From the NCBI GenBank assembly GCA_020628095.1, contig JAHDFP010000004.1, positions 62,001 to 126,000 of the forward strand: DNA of 64,000 nucleotides, in the 5' to 3' direction. How positions within the stretch are numbered: the first letter of the stretch is position 1; every line of letters starts with the position of its first letter. A model generated the notes under the pieces. The model was given only the letters and a program-made list of their open reading frames with translations, made no database searches and had not been told where the DNA came from. The DNA is from Saprospiraceae bacterium. GTDB lineage: Bacteria; Bacteroidota; Bacteroidia; Chitinophagales; Saprospiraceae. This document shows, piece after piece, positions 53,462 through 62,170 of this stretch. Position numbers and translations under genes: made by a program.

Positions 53462-55899
53462 ATCTAGCTAAAGAACATATAAAAAAAGCGCACGATTGGT
53501 TTGAGTCTATGGGCTGGTCGGCTTTTCCTTTTCAGACCTCTGCATGGAATGCCATCTGCGCGAACCAAAGTGGGATCGTCAATGCCCCCACAGGTAGTGG
53601 TAAAACTTATGCCCTTTTCGTCGGAGCCCTATGTCGAAGTTTGACCATCAAAAGGAATAAAAGACATGGTCCATTAATAATCTGGATTACACCCATACGA
53701 GCGCTGGCCAAAGAGATCAAAATTTCTATAGAAAAAGCGATACTCGGTTATGACCTAGATTGGCGTGTAGAGATACGCAGTGGAGACACCACGTCTACGC
53801 AGCGCAAAAAGCAAATGAGCCACCCACCAGAAGTCCTCATTACCACACCAGAGAGCCTGCATGTTATCTTAGCAACCAAGGGTTATACTAAGTTTTATAA
53901 AAGTCTAGATACAATTATCCTGGACGAATGGCACGAACTTATGGGATCTAAGCGTGGTGTCCAATGCGAGCTCGCCATCTCTAGAATGCGCGGTCTCAAT
54001 CCTAATCTGTCCGTCTGGGGTATATCCGCAACTATCGGAAACTTAGACGAAGCACTCGATGTCCTTCTGGGAGAACACAAAAAACCGAACAGCCCGATCA
54101 TCATAGCAGAAGTACCTAAGAAAACAGAAGTCATCTCTATCTTTCCCGATAATATAGAAAAGTACTCATGGGCTGGTCACTTAGGACTAAAACTCGCTGA
54201 CAAATTAGTACCCATCATCAAAGCGTCTAAGACCACACTCATCTTTGCTAACACCAGAGCACAAAGCGAAATATGGTATCAAAAGCTGCTGGATATTGCA
54301 CCAGAGCTCTCTGGCAGCATGGCCGTGCATCATGGCTCCATAAGTCGAGATATACGTAACTGGGTCGAAGAACAATTATACGAAGGCGCACTCAAGGCCG
54401 TTATCGCCACCTCTAGTTTAGATCTAGGGGTAGACTTTAGGCCTGTAGAGAATGTCATACAGATAGGTAGTCCTAAAAGTGTCGCGAGATTTATGCAGCG
54501 TGCTGGACGATCTGGTCATGCTCCAGGTGCGGTAAGCAAGATATATTTTTTACCTACGCATACTCTAGAGCTTATCGAGGCGGCGGCACTAAGAGATGCC
54601 CTCAAAATAAAAAACGTAGAGGTACGTATTCCCTATATACGCTCCTGGGATGTGCTGATACAATATTTAATGACGCTTGCTGTCTCAGAAGGATTTGAGG
54701 CAGAACAAATATATCAAGAGGTAAAACAGACTCACTGTTATCAGAGTATGACAGAGGAAGACTTAGATAAGATTCTCAGTTTCTTAGTACACGGTTCTCA
54801 GTCTCTCAAAGCGTATGACGAATTTCAAAAAGTAATTATCCAAAAAAACATCTATAAGGTAATCGACAGAAGAATTGCTCAGCGCCACAGACTTTCTATC
54901 GGCACGATTTCCAGCGAAGCCATGCTCAATGTCAAATATCTCAAAGGTGGCCGCATCGGATCTGTAGAAGAATGGTTTGTAAGCCACCTCAATGTAGGAG
55001 ATAGCTTTTGGTTTGCAGGACGACCACTTCAGTTAGTCATGATAAAAGATATGAATGTCCTAGTCAGAAAAAGTAAAAAAGTTACCAAAAGGATTCCCTC
55101 TTATCTTGGTGGTCGCGTGCCACTTAGTACAGAAATGTCAGAGGTCCTACGCACTAAACTATACCAGTATGAAAAAGATAGAAGGGGCGAAAAAGAATTG
55201 AACAGATTAGAGCCCTTACTGGAATTACAAAAAGAAAAAAGTATTCTTCCGTCGGAAGAAGAATTTCTAATAGAATACTTCGAGTCTAAGGAAGGTTATC
55301 ACCTACTTATGTACCCCTTTGAGGGTCGCTATGTCCATGAAGGTATGGGTGCACTCATTGCACAAAGGCTTGCCAAGAAAATGCCGATCACTTTTTCGAT
55401 AGCCATGAATGATTATGGTTTTGAGTTGCTCAGCGACAAAAAAATAGACATCGAAAAAGAACTTTCTAAATCTCTCTTCTCTCCACATAACCTGAGCGTC
55501 GACATACAATCCAGCATCAATGCCGCAGAATTGGCACGAAGAAAATTCAGAGATATTGCGCGTATTTCTGGATTGATTTTTCAGGGCTTTCCTGGTAAGA
55601 TCAAAAAAGATCGTCACTTGCAGGCTTCTTCTTCTTTACTCTTTGATGTATTCAAAGATTACGAGTCAGACAACTTACTCTATCTACAGACCTTTGAAGA
55701 AGTGATGACCTTTCAGCTAGAAGAAACTCGCATGAAAAGCGCACTGAATAGAATACAAAACCAGAAGTTCGTCTTTCAGTATCCGACACACCCTACGCCA
55801 CTCGCTTTTCCTATTATGGTGGACCGTCTAAGAGAAAAAATGACCTCTGAGAGATTAGAGGATCGCATCAGTCGTATGACGGTTAAGTTTCTTAAGTAA
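53458..55899 (+). CDS. Ligase-associated DNA damage response DEXH-box helicase (Lhr-like)
   Basis: 813 residues. Helicase motifs: GIVNAPTGSGKTYALF (I), ITPIRALAKEI (Ia), TTPESLHVIL (Ib), ILDEWHELMGSKRG (II, DEWH), SATIGNL (III), AVIATSSLDLGVDF (V) and RFMQRAGRSGHAPG (VI, QRAGRSGH). A long C-terminal region resembles the Lhr-core winged-helix domains. Such helicases partner the ligase and exonuclease in repair. The start codon is TTG, overlapping the ligase stop. The usual fourth member, the pdeM phosphoesterase, is absent here. Confidence 0.94.
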   Translation: MNLAKEHIKKAHDWFESMGWSAFPFQTSAWNAICANQSGIVNAPTGSGKTYALFVGALCRSLTIKRNKRHGPLIIWITPIRALAKEIKISIEKAILGYDLDWRVEIRSGDTTSTQRKKQMSHPPEVLITTPESLHVILATKGYTKFYKSLDTIILDEWHELMGSKRGVQCELAISRMRGLNPNLSVWGISATIGNLDEALDVLLGEHKKPNSPIIIAEVPKKTEVISIFPDNIEKYSWAGHLGLKLADKLVPIIKASKTTLIFANTRAQSEIWYQKLLDIAPELSGSMAVHHGSISRDIRNWVEEQLYEGALKAVIATSSLDLGVDFRPVENVIQIGSPKSVARFMQRAGRSGHAPGAVSKIYFLPTHTLELIEAAALRDALKIKNVEVRIPYIRSWDVLIQYLMTLAVSEGFEAEQIYQEVKQTHCYQSMTEEDLDKILSFLVHGSQSLKAYDEFQKVIIQKNIYKVIDRRIAQRHRLSIGTISSEAMLNVKYLKGGRIGSVEEWFVSHLNVGDSFWFAGRPLQLVMIKDMNVLVRKSKKVTKRIPSYLGGRVPLSTEMSEVLRTKLYQYEKDRRGEKELNRLEPLLELQKEKSILPSEEEFLIEYFESKEGYHLLMYPFEGRYVHEGMGALIAQRLAKKMPITFSIAMNDYGFELLSDKKIDIEKELSKSLFSPHNLSVDIQSSINAAELARRKFRDIARISGLIFQGFPGKIKKDRHLQASSSLLFDVFKDYESDNLLYLQTFEEVMTFQLEETRMKSALNRIQNQKFVFQYPTHPTPLAFPIMVDRLREKMTSERLEDRISRMTVKFLK

Positions 55900-56040
55900 G
55901 TTCTTTTTCGGAAGTTGAAGCGATAACTTTTTGTGAAGTTATTCTCAATATCTCAGCATTAAAGTAATTCATAATAACACACCAAAAAACTCGGTTCAAT
56001 ACCAACCAAATAAAATCAACACGATAAAAATTATTCATTG

Positions 56041-56122
56041 ACAATTTAGAATTGTATATTAGTTATGATAGAATGTTGGTGTACTTAAGGTCATGGTGTT
56101 AACAGGTTGTTGAGCCAACATT
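56041..56122 (+). promoter_or_regulatory. Leader with inverted repeats upstream of the VioB-like operon
   Basis: Between the helicase and 56151 there are three nested symmetry elements: ACAATT-TAG-AATTGT (56041-56055), AATGTTGG (56072-56079) pairing with CCAACATT (56115-56122), and TGTTG-AGC-CAACA (56108-56120). No TAnnTTTG box is visible. They could be an operator and a folded leader. A 7-pair hairpin at 55923-55942 without a good T tract is the only candidate end for the repair operon. Confidence 0.4.
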
Positions 56123-56150
56123 AAATCGTTAGTTCAAAAAACCAAGTTAC

Positions 56151-58109
56151 ATGTCATACCTCAATCTACCTCGGCTCGTATTCACGGGCGACTTTCAAGC
56201 TGATGTCAATACTGTTAATAATGATGTAAGACATTATTATAATCCTGCATTTACGGAAGATAATTGGATGCAGGAAGAGTCTGGACATGGAGGCTGGTGG
56301 AATCCTGATGGAGGCTCTATCTTTCGATTAGTCAATTGTTCAGTAAAGCAAGCCTGCTATCCTGACGGTAGTCAGGCAAACGATTCTGAAAAAGACCCTA
56401 TAATCGGTAAGAATGTCTCAGGTCCTCTAAACGCATCCAGTGCCAAAATTGTAGACCTCGATCCCCAGTTCCAATTTACCTCACAATTATGGGGACTCAA
56501 ATTATGCATCTATGATAATGAAAACGAAGTACTACTAAGTGGTACTGTAGAGCCTTCAGGCTTCAAAGATTTGCAATTCAGACAATTTAAAGATGTTATA
56601 AATGGTCAAGCACTAGGGGCATCATGGACTTCTATAATAAGTGATGTCCAATGGGGCGAGAATGCCAACAAGTCTAAAATATTATCAGAGCTAAAAAGAC
56701 AATGGGAAAAAACAAAATTACTTTCCTGCCAACTGGTTAGTTTCGGTTATTATAAGGAAATAGGTAGTGAAAGATTTTCCCTTGGACGCTTGCTGGGCTC
56801 TATAGGTCCTTACTTGGAAGGAGAACCAAAACAGTACCCTCAGGCAAGAAGGATTATAGGAATAGGTGGACAATTCCAATATAGCAATAGTCTTTATGAC
56901 GAGGATAGCTCAATGCTCACGATAGATATAGGAGGCTCCATACCTCTTAGTACTCCTTTAGGGGAAACAGATATGGAAGGAGAATTGTGCATAGGCGTTG
57001 CTAAAGTAGACAGGCTGCGAGAGGTACTATCTGGCTCAGATAAAAAAGACAAAATCAGTGTCAACAAGATTGTCAAAATAGGGGAGATACCATATTACAA
57101 AACAGACTGGATACTCCAGACGGCAGGCATCTCTGATTTCAAAGTCAGTCATGAGGCAAGAGAGTATATCGACTCCAAACAACTTGTTCTTTTTACGAAC
57201 GTAAAAGAAGACCCAGAAAGCTACCAAGTTCTGGCTTGCGAAACTAAAGACGGATTGTCAATACGTGCTGACGATAACGTGAGGCGCATAGACGCAAAGT
57301 CTTCTGGTTCTGTTGATTTCCAGTTTAAGGTACGTACTTATCAGTGGGGTAAAAAACTAGCTGGCGGCAAAATTTCTTTTAAGCCGTGTGAGCCTAACCA
57401 CATGCCTTTAGTTGACTCTAATACATGTATTACGCCAGAAGTGCCTAAAGGCATTGACCCTGACAGTGGTCAGGTCATAGAACCCTGCACATGCTGGCCA
57501 AAAGAAACTATACTGCTCAATGGTGAGCTAAGTCCCGAAATAATATCAGATGATAATGGAGAAGCCACAGTAACTGTTTCTGTCTTCGATCCAAAAAATC
57601 CGCGTGGATACATAGACGGTCAGATATTCTTGATTGGGTATACTTTAGAAAACTTACCTAAAGAACAGCAATATACATTTTTCGGTAATTGTCTGATGGA
57701 TGGATTGATTATGCATGTCAGGAATGCCTTCGAAGAAATAAAAGAGCCAGAGTGGAGTGACATATCAGAGATTATGACACAATATCGCAATCTGTATCCC
57801 TTGATGACCAAGAATATCTTGGACCTAGGTAATCCCAAGGAAATAGTGCAACGACAAAAAATTATGCTTTACGCATTTACACGTGATATCCATGATCCGA
57901 CGTACATGCCTGTCTCGAGAGACTTATCTGAAGGCAAAAGAAAAACTATCGTCAACTGGCTGAAAACAGGCATGAAGGGAGCTGATGATTTGCACTCTAT
58001 GCCTACAGCTTATAACAAAGCATCAATACCGCATCTTATAGAAGGAGTAAGCCCGACCAGCCAACCACTTAATACCAGAACCAAGGATAATTTATTCTCT
58101 AGCGAATAG
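56151..58109 (+). CDS. VioB/RebD N-terminal-domain-like protein
   Basis: 652 residues, no signal peptide. The opening MSYLNLPRLVFTGDFQADVN resembles the start of VioB/RebD (the FPRxxFRG-type beginning). The C-terminal segment YRNLYPLMTKNILDLG, then YMPVSRDLSEGKRKTIVNWL, resembles the YPFMSDKxFxLxD ... YMPSTRELS region that precedes the ferritin-like domain in VioB. VioB/RebD condense two oxidised indole (imino) acids. Here the gene stops where the VioB ferritin-like part would begin, and that part is encoded by the next gene. A Cys-rich loop (KPCEPNHMP...EPCTCWP) is also present. Assignment rests on recollected motif similarity; the activity is unknown. Confidence 0.6.
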   Translation: MSYLNLPRLVFTGDFQADVNTVNNDVRHYYNPAFTEDNWMQEESGHGGWWNPDGGSIFRLVNCSVKQACYPDGSQANDSEKDPIIGKNVSGPLNASSAKIVDLDPQFQFTSQLWGLKLCIYDNENEVLLSGTVEPSGFKDLQFRQFKDVINGQALGASWTSIISDVQWGENANKSKILSELKRQWEKTKLLSCQLVSFGYYKEIGSERFSLGRLLGSIGPYLEGEPKQYPQARRIIGIGGQFQYSNSLYDEDSSMLTIDIGGSIPLSTPLGETDMEGELCIGVAKVDRLREVLSGSDKKDKISVNKIVKIGEIPYYKTDWILQTAGISDFKVSHEAREYIDSKQLVLFTNVKEDPESYQVLACETKDGLSIRADDNVRRIDAKSSGSVDFQFKVRTYQWGKKLAGGKISFKPCEPNHMPLVDSNTCITPEVPKGIDPDSGQVIEPCTCWPKETILLNGELSPEIISDDNGEATVTVSVFDPKNPRGYIDGQIFLIGYTLENLPKEQQYTFFGNCLMDGLIMHVRNAFEEIKEPEWSDISEIMTQYRNLYPLMTKNILDLGNPKEIVQRQKIMLYAFTRDIHDPTYMPVSRDLSEGKRKTIVNWLKTGMKGADDLHSMPTAYNKASIPHLIEGVSPTSQPLNTRTKDNLFSSE

Positions 58110-58151
58110 ATCCATCAATCTTACAATTACATAACCCGACGATAAAAAACC

Positions 58152-59273
58152 ATGCTAAGACTACAACCAGAACTTTTACAAAAAATAGAAGCTGCCAAAG
58201 AGCCAAAGGATTTATTCGGTATCATGCAAGGTGCTATAGAACTGGAGCACTCTACCATCCCTCCTTATCTCACGGCTATGTTTTCTCTCAAGCCAGGTAA
58301 GAATAGAGAAATCTGGGGGATCATACATTCTGTGGTGCTAGAAGAAATGCTACACATGACTATTGCCTCTAACATTCTTATTGCCTTGGGAGGTGATCCT
58401 AATTTTATACATAAAGACTTTATACCCAATTATCCCAGCCCCCTGCCGATGAATATAAGTGCCAAAGATCCAGACGATAAGGATGAAAATTATCTTACGG
58501 TTAGTCTGGGTGGCTTCTCTAAGAAGCAGCTTCACCACGTTTTCATGTCTATAGAGCAACCCGAAAGTCCTATACACTATCAAGTCAAAGAAGGCCCACC
58601 TAAAGGTCTCTTATCAAGTGCTGAAAGCGGAATCGAAGAACCTGAGTATGCCACCATCGGTGCATTTTATAATGCTATAAAAAAGAAACTACTAGACCTA
58701 GATCTTGATCTATTACCAGGAGCAGATCGACCGCAGGTCATTCCTGATAAGTATTACCCCTCAGACGATTGTTTCCACATCCGCACGGTAGATGATGCTA
58801 TTAAGGCCATTGATATTATTGTAGAGCAAGGAGAAGGCACTAGTGAAGGTACAGAAGACGGTTCGCCACTAGACCCGGACGGAGAACTGGCGCATTATTA
58901 CCGATTCGCAGAGTTATATTATGGGCGACGCCTTGTAAAAGATCCTGATGCCCCTGGCAAATATTCTTATAGTGGTCCTGTGTTTCCTTTTGAGGTAGAT
59001 GGACTATGGAATCTAAACGCGGATACCAAGGCTGGCCAGTTGCCAGAAGGAAGTGCTCAACGCCGACAAGCAGATCAGTTTAACTATGTCTACAGAAAGT
59101 TGCTCCTGACGTTACACCAAGCCTTTAATGGGGAGCCAGAAAAATTTGACGCCACCATAGGTCTGATGTATGATATAAAACTCGTGGGAGAAAAACTAGT
59201 CTCCATGCCTTATCCAGGCAAAGTGGGTCTTAACTGTGGACCACCATTCGAATACGTCAACCTTAACAAGTAA
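58152..59273 (+). CDS. Ferritin-like protein related to the VioB/RebD C-terminal domain (PF12902 type)
   Basis: 373 residues. The ferritin-like four-helix core is in the first 120 residues: MQGAIELEHSTIPPYLTAMF (Glu30 and Glu32 as candidate iron ligands) and VVLEEMLHMTIASNILIALG (Glu65 and His68, an ExxH pair). HYRFAELYYGRRLV and the C-terminal LHQAFNGEPEKFDATIGLMY are further family-like stretches. In VioB/RebD this domain is fused behind a domain like the preceding gene product. I infer a two-subunit non-heme-iron oxidase or dimerase. It starts 42 bases after its neighbour and is followed by a VTT-domain gene 3 bases later. Confidence 0.75.
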   Translation: MLRLQPELLQKIEAAKEPKDLFGIMQGAIELEHSTIPPYLTAMFSLKPGKNREIWGIIHSVVLEEMLHMTIASNILIALGGDPNFIHKDFIPNYPSPLPMNISAKDPDDKDENYLTVSLGGFSKKQLHHVFMSIEQPESPIHYQVKEGPPKGLLSSAESGIEEPEYATIGAFYNAIKKKLLDLDLDLLPGADRPQVIPDKYYPSDDCFHIRTVDDAIKAIDIIVEQGEGTSEGTEDGSPLDPDGELAHYYRFAELYYGRRLVKDPDAPGKYSYSGPVFPFEVDGLWNLNADTKAGQLPEGSAQRRQADQFNYVYRKLLLTLHQAFNGEPEKFDATIGLMYDIKLVGEKLVSMPYPGKVGLNCGPPFEYVNLNK

Positions 59274-59276
59274 CGG

Positions 59277-59942
59277 ATGAAGCGATATTTGTTCCTATTG
59301 GTTGGCCTAGCCATTGTATTGCTGATTCTTTTTGGTATAGGCTTATTCATCTTACCTGATGCATGGCATAATCCTTCCGATTGGCTCATAGCGGGTAATA
59401 TATCGAGTAGCCTGATGGGAGTTGGTTTGCTTATCGCTGACGTCTTACTTCCAGTGCCTTCTACTATTGTGATGACTGCCTTGGGGGCTATACACGGCAT
59501 TGTTATCGGTACATTATTATCTCTGGTGGGTAACCTTGGCGCGGCGGCGTTCGGTTTTTGGTTAGGACGAAGGAAGGATGGGGTTATCGGAAGATACGTG
59601 TCTACAGACGACCGTATCGCGGCATCTGCTTTTATACGGGACTGGGGTGCTGTGGGAATTATTCTCTCACGTCCGATTCCTATTCTTGCTGAAAGTGTGG
59701 CAATCCTGGCAGGTACTTCGCCAGCAGTTTCTTGGCCTAAGCTGATGATATGCGCGCTTATAGGAGCACTGCCAGCCTCTTTTATCTATGCCTGGGCTGG
59801 AGCACAGGCGATTACCTTACAGAGCGGTCTCTATGTATTCGCTGGTGTGATACTTGTTGCGTCTATTTTTCTTCTGATCAGCAAGTCCTATTATCGACAG
59901 GAGAAGTTATATACAGAAACTAATCGTGCACTAAACAATTGA
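59277..59942 (+). CDS. DedA/VTT-domain integral membrane protein
   Basis: 221 residues with about five membrane segments. The VTT (DedA/TVP38) signatures are LPVPSTIVMTALGAIHGIVI (re-entrant loop), LVGNLGAAAFGFWLGRR (GxxxG) and GIILSRPIPILAESVAILAG with the conserved Arg and Pro. DedA-family proteins move phospholipids or undecaprenyl-phosphate across the membrane. In an operon of a putative biosynthetic enzyme pair it may export or protect against a lipophilic product; that is inference. Confidence 0.83.
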   Translation: MKRYLFLLVGLAIVLLILFGIGLFILPDAWHNPSDWLIAGNISSSLMGVGLLIADVLLPVPSTIVMTALGAIHGIVIGTLLSLVGNLGAAAFGFWLGRRKDGVIGRYVSTDDRIAASAFIRDWGAVGIILSRPIPILAESVAILAGTSPAVSWPKLMICALIGALPASFIYAWAGAQAITLQSGLYVFAGVILVASIFLLISKSYYRQEKLYTETNRALNN

Positions 59943-59947
59943 ACCTT

Positions 59948-60355
59948 ATGGATCAAAAGACCTACGATTCTATCGTTGCAGAACTCATGACTTTATCAGA
60001 CACTTGGAATAAGTTATATGCAGCAGAAAAGTTTGAAGAAATGAAAAATCTGGCGACCAAAGATGTCGCCATCGCTAATGTACAAGTATCAACAAGTATT
60101 ACTGGTCTCATCTATGGTCGTCAGGCATATTATGACGGGATATACCAGGCCTATGTGGGTGCTTCTGGAAAGGAAAAAAACTTACTAGTCATGGATTACG
60201 ATGACTGGGAATATATTCCGCTAGGAGATGAGAACCATTTTTATACTATCGGAAAGTACACCCTCCAACCTAATATTGTCGGTGTCAATTGTTGGCTGTT
60301 AAAAAGAGAATCGACAGATGATCCGTGGCTTATTTATAGAGTAATCAATAATTAA
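59948..60355 (+). CDS. NTF2/SnoaL-like small protein
   Basis: 135 residues from the ATG at 59948 (a TTG at 59939 is in frame but less likely). The sequence is compatible with an NTF2/SnoaL cone fold: an N-terminal helix LSDTWNKLYAAEKFEEMKNL, the strand LATKDVAIANVQVSTSITGL, an insertion YGRQAYYDGIYQAYV, and a final sheet HFYTIGKYTLQPN to WLLKRESTDDPWLIYRVINN. This fold serves ketosteroid-isomerase-like and polyketide-cyclase enzymes as well as binding roles. It lies between the VTT gene and the frameshifted gene. Confidence 0.6.
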   Translation: MDQKTYDSIVAELMTLSDTWNKLYAAEKFEEMKNLATKDVAIANVQVSTSITGLIYGRQAYYDGIYQAYVGASGKEKNLLVMDYDDWEYIPLGDENHFYTIGKYTLQPNIVGVNCWLLKRESTDDPWLIYRVINN

Positions 60356-60383
60356 AAAATTTCATAAAAAAAGAATAATTCGC

Positions 60384-61386
60384 ATGTCAGAAAATCAACC
60401 CCACAAATTTCCAGAAGAGTACATATTCCCGACCTACGGTGTACATAACCCTCCTGAATATAGTCCATGCCTAAATCATGATGGTCTCTATCCACGCCAA
60501 CCTTGGGAACCATCAGACCCCCTGTATCCAGAATATTGGTCAGCAAAATATGTATATAATACATAAGAATGGTGAGAAAGATCCACCACCCTATGACGAT
60601 TATCCTAGAAAACTTGTAGAAGGAGATGATTATACAATATCTACTGGCGAAACCTATTATGACAGCACATGGCGCGGCCCTAACGGAGAAGAAGGGGCCA
60701 TGATGGAGCTCTATCATAAGGCGAGTCTACCTATCTTTCCGACACAAAACAATTATACATCTGCTTTTATCTCTCTTGGTAATAAGGCTTATTATCTCAC
60801 CTTTGATGATAAGCCAGAGGAGGTTAATTTACCCCCTATCTGCCTGATGTCACCCCTTAACCATCCTCCTAAAAGAGATTTTATCAAGCATCTTCCCTAT
60901 AGTCCTGGAGATAGTGCGCGACTAGGCGGTCGTATACAAGGATACTCTTTCTGGGCAAGCCTTAACGAAGATCCTGATCAGCCACCATCAAAGGGTGAAC
61001 CACCTTTTCAGACTGGTGTAACGCCGATACCTGATCCTAATGTAAAACCAGGTATCCTATTTGGCTATGCTTTCAAGAGTTATGTCGAGCCAGATGCACA
61101 TGACCAAACTGCACCCGCTTACAGACACCCTCACTCTTTTTATTTTTCTGGTTGGCCTGGTGCCCCTGTCGTTGCACCCTTAGTAAGCCAGAACTATACA
61201 GAATTTTCTATGAAGCAACCTGACCCTGCTAAGACATGGAACCTTGTTGCTGAACATGCCGCTGGTAAGCCTATACCACCTAAGTATCTATTCGATGGCT
61301 TTCCTGATCAAAGCAAATCCGAGGAAGGTGAGACTCTTGTACGCGGTTGTCCCATGGCTGGGCTATGGTCTGGTAAGCGTAAGTGA
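60384..61386 (+). CDS. Hypothetical protein with apparent frameshift near its N-terminus
   Basis: Two overlapping frames make one plausible protein of about 333 residues. Frame A (60384-60566) reads MSENQPHKFPEEYIFPTYGV and ends at WSAKYVYNT. Frame B continues at HKNGEKDPPPYDDYPRKLVE and runs to 61386. Both parts have the same Pro/Tyr/Asp-rich style, and the frame-B residues upstream of HKNG are merely frame A read one base off. One A too many in the AAAA run at 60545-60548 would explain it, giving WSANMYIIHKNGEK. It could be a sequence error, a natural pseudogene or frameshifting. The product family is unknown; HSFYFSGWPGAPVVAPLVS is a distinctive block. It is the last gene of the VioB-like operon. 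Confidence 0.6.
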
Positions 61387-61412
61387 TACTACGAGTACTA
61401 TAACGTTATCAG

Positions 61413-61451
61413 CACCCTTTATTGATAAGATTTCAGTAAAGGGTGTTTTTT
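61413..61451 (+). terminator. Terminator of the VioB-like operon
   Basis: CACCCTTTA (61413-61421) pairs perfectly with TAAAGGGTG (61437-61445) across a 15-base loop, and is followed by a T-run to 61451. Confidence 0.85.
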
Positions 61452-61644
61452 ATCTATAGCAGTATGATTAAAACCACTGTAAGTAAGCAATCGATGGATG
61501 ATCTCGATATAAATCAATCGCATGATAGATAGAAAAGGTCTAATTTACACCTAACAGACTATCGTTCTTATAATTTTATGCGATTTTTTTATTGAAAATC
61601 AGGCAGTTATACACACACCTATCAAACTTTTCCTTCCCAATCCC

Positions 61645-61675
61645 TTGTTTTCTCATTAAAAGAAATATACATTTG
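61645..61675 (+). promoter_or_regulatory. Promoter of the rplM-rpsI-rpsB-tsf operon
   Basis: -33 TTG at 61645-61647, spacer of 20 bases, -7 TACATTTG at 61668-61675, a perfect TAnnTTTG. The rplM start lies 44 bases downstream, the same layout as at rpsF. Confidence 0.88.
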
Positions 61676-61719
61676 CACCGCTTTAGAATAAAGCAAATTA
61701 AGTAAGTAAACATATTACT

Positions 61720-62163
61720 GTGGACACTTTAAGTTACAAAACCGCATCCGCCAAAAAATCAGAAGTCGAGAGACAATGGTTTGTCGTCGATGCACAATCA
61801 GATGTCGTCGGACGATTATGTACAAAGATCGCGACAGTGTTAAGAGGTAAACATAAGCCGAGTTTTACGCCGCATGTAGATACAGGAGACTACGTCATCG
61901 TTATCAATGCGGAAAAGGTTAGATTTTCTGGTCAGAAAATGCAGCAGAAAATTTATCAGAGATACTCTGGATACCCTGGTGGTCAAAAGGAAAGAACGGC
62001 AGCAGAACTACTTGCCAAAAAGCCTACAGACATCATAGAAAAAGCAGTCAGAGGAATGCTACCTAAAAATAGACTGGGTAGACAGATGTTCAAAAAATTA
62101 TATGTGTACACTGGATCAGAGCATCCACATGCTGCACAACAACCAAAAGAACTTAATATATAA
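61720..62163 (+). CDS. rplM: 50S ribosomal protein uL13
   Basis: 147 residues. The core is [40 protein letters not shown] and [19 protein letters not shown], then [15 protein letters not shown]13 is an early assembly protein of the large subunit. The start is a GTG at 61720 (no in-frame ATG upstream of the conserved block). It is followed by rpsI after 7 bases, the usual rplM-rpsI order. Confidence 0.97.
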   Translation: MDTLSYKTASAKKSEVERQWFVVDAQSDVVGRLCTKIATVLRGKHKPSFTPHVDTGDYVIVINAEKVRFSGQKMQQKIYQRYSGYPGGQKERTAAELLAKKPTDIIEKAVRGMLPKNRLGRQMFKKLYVYTGSEHPHAAQQPKELNI

Positions 62164-62170
62164 TCTCTAT

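Larger units (their letters stand above)
61387..61719. other. Intergenic region between the VioB-like operon and rplM
   Basis: 333 bases with no open frame of interest. It contains the terminator at 61413-61451 and the rplM promoter at 61645-61675. The stretch 61452-61644 has nothing recognisable. Confidence 0.7.

Noticed and set aside
55923-55942. Terminator for the repair operon
   Set aside because: ATAACTT/AAGTTAT is a perfect 7-pair hairpin but AT-rich and without a T tract, so it is too weak to call.
60545-60575. Programmed +1 frameshift site
   Set aside because: No slippery codon, internal Shine-Dalgarno-like sequence or strong hairpin is visible at the stop; a single-base indel in the A4 run is simpler.
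56151-61386. Violacein or rebeccamycin gene cluster
   Set aside because: No VioA/RebO-like oxidase, VioC/VioD-like monooxygenase, VioE or glycosyltransferase is present; only the VioB-like part is represented and it is split.
62102-62170. Extended start of rpsI inside rplM
   Set aside because: The conserved S9 sequence begins at 62171; the extension merely reads the end of rplM in another frame.
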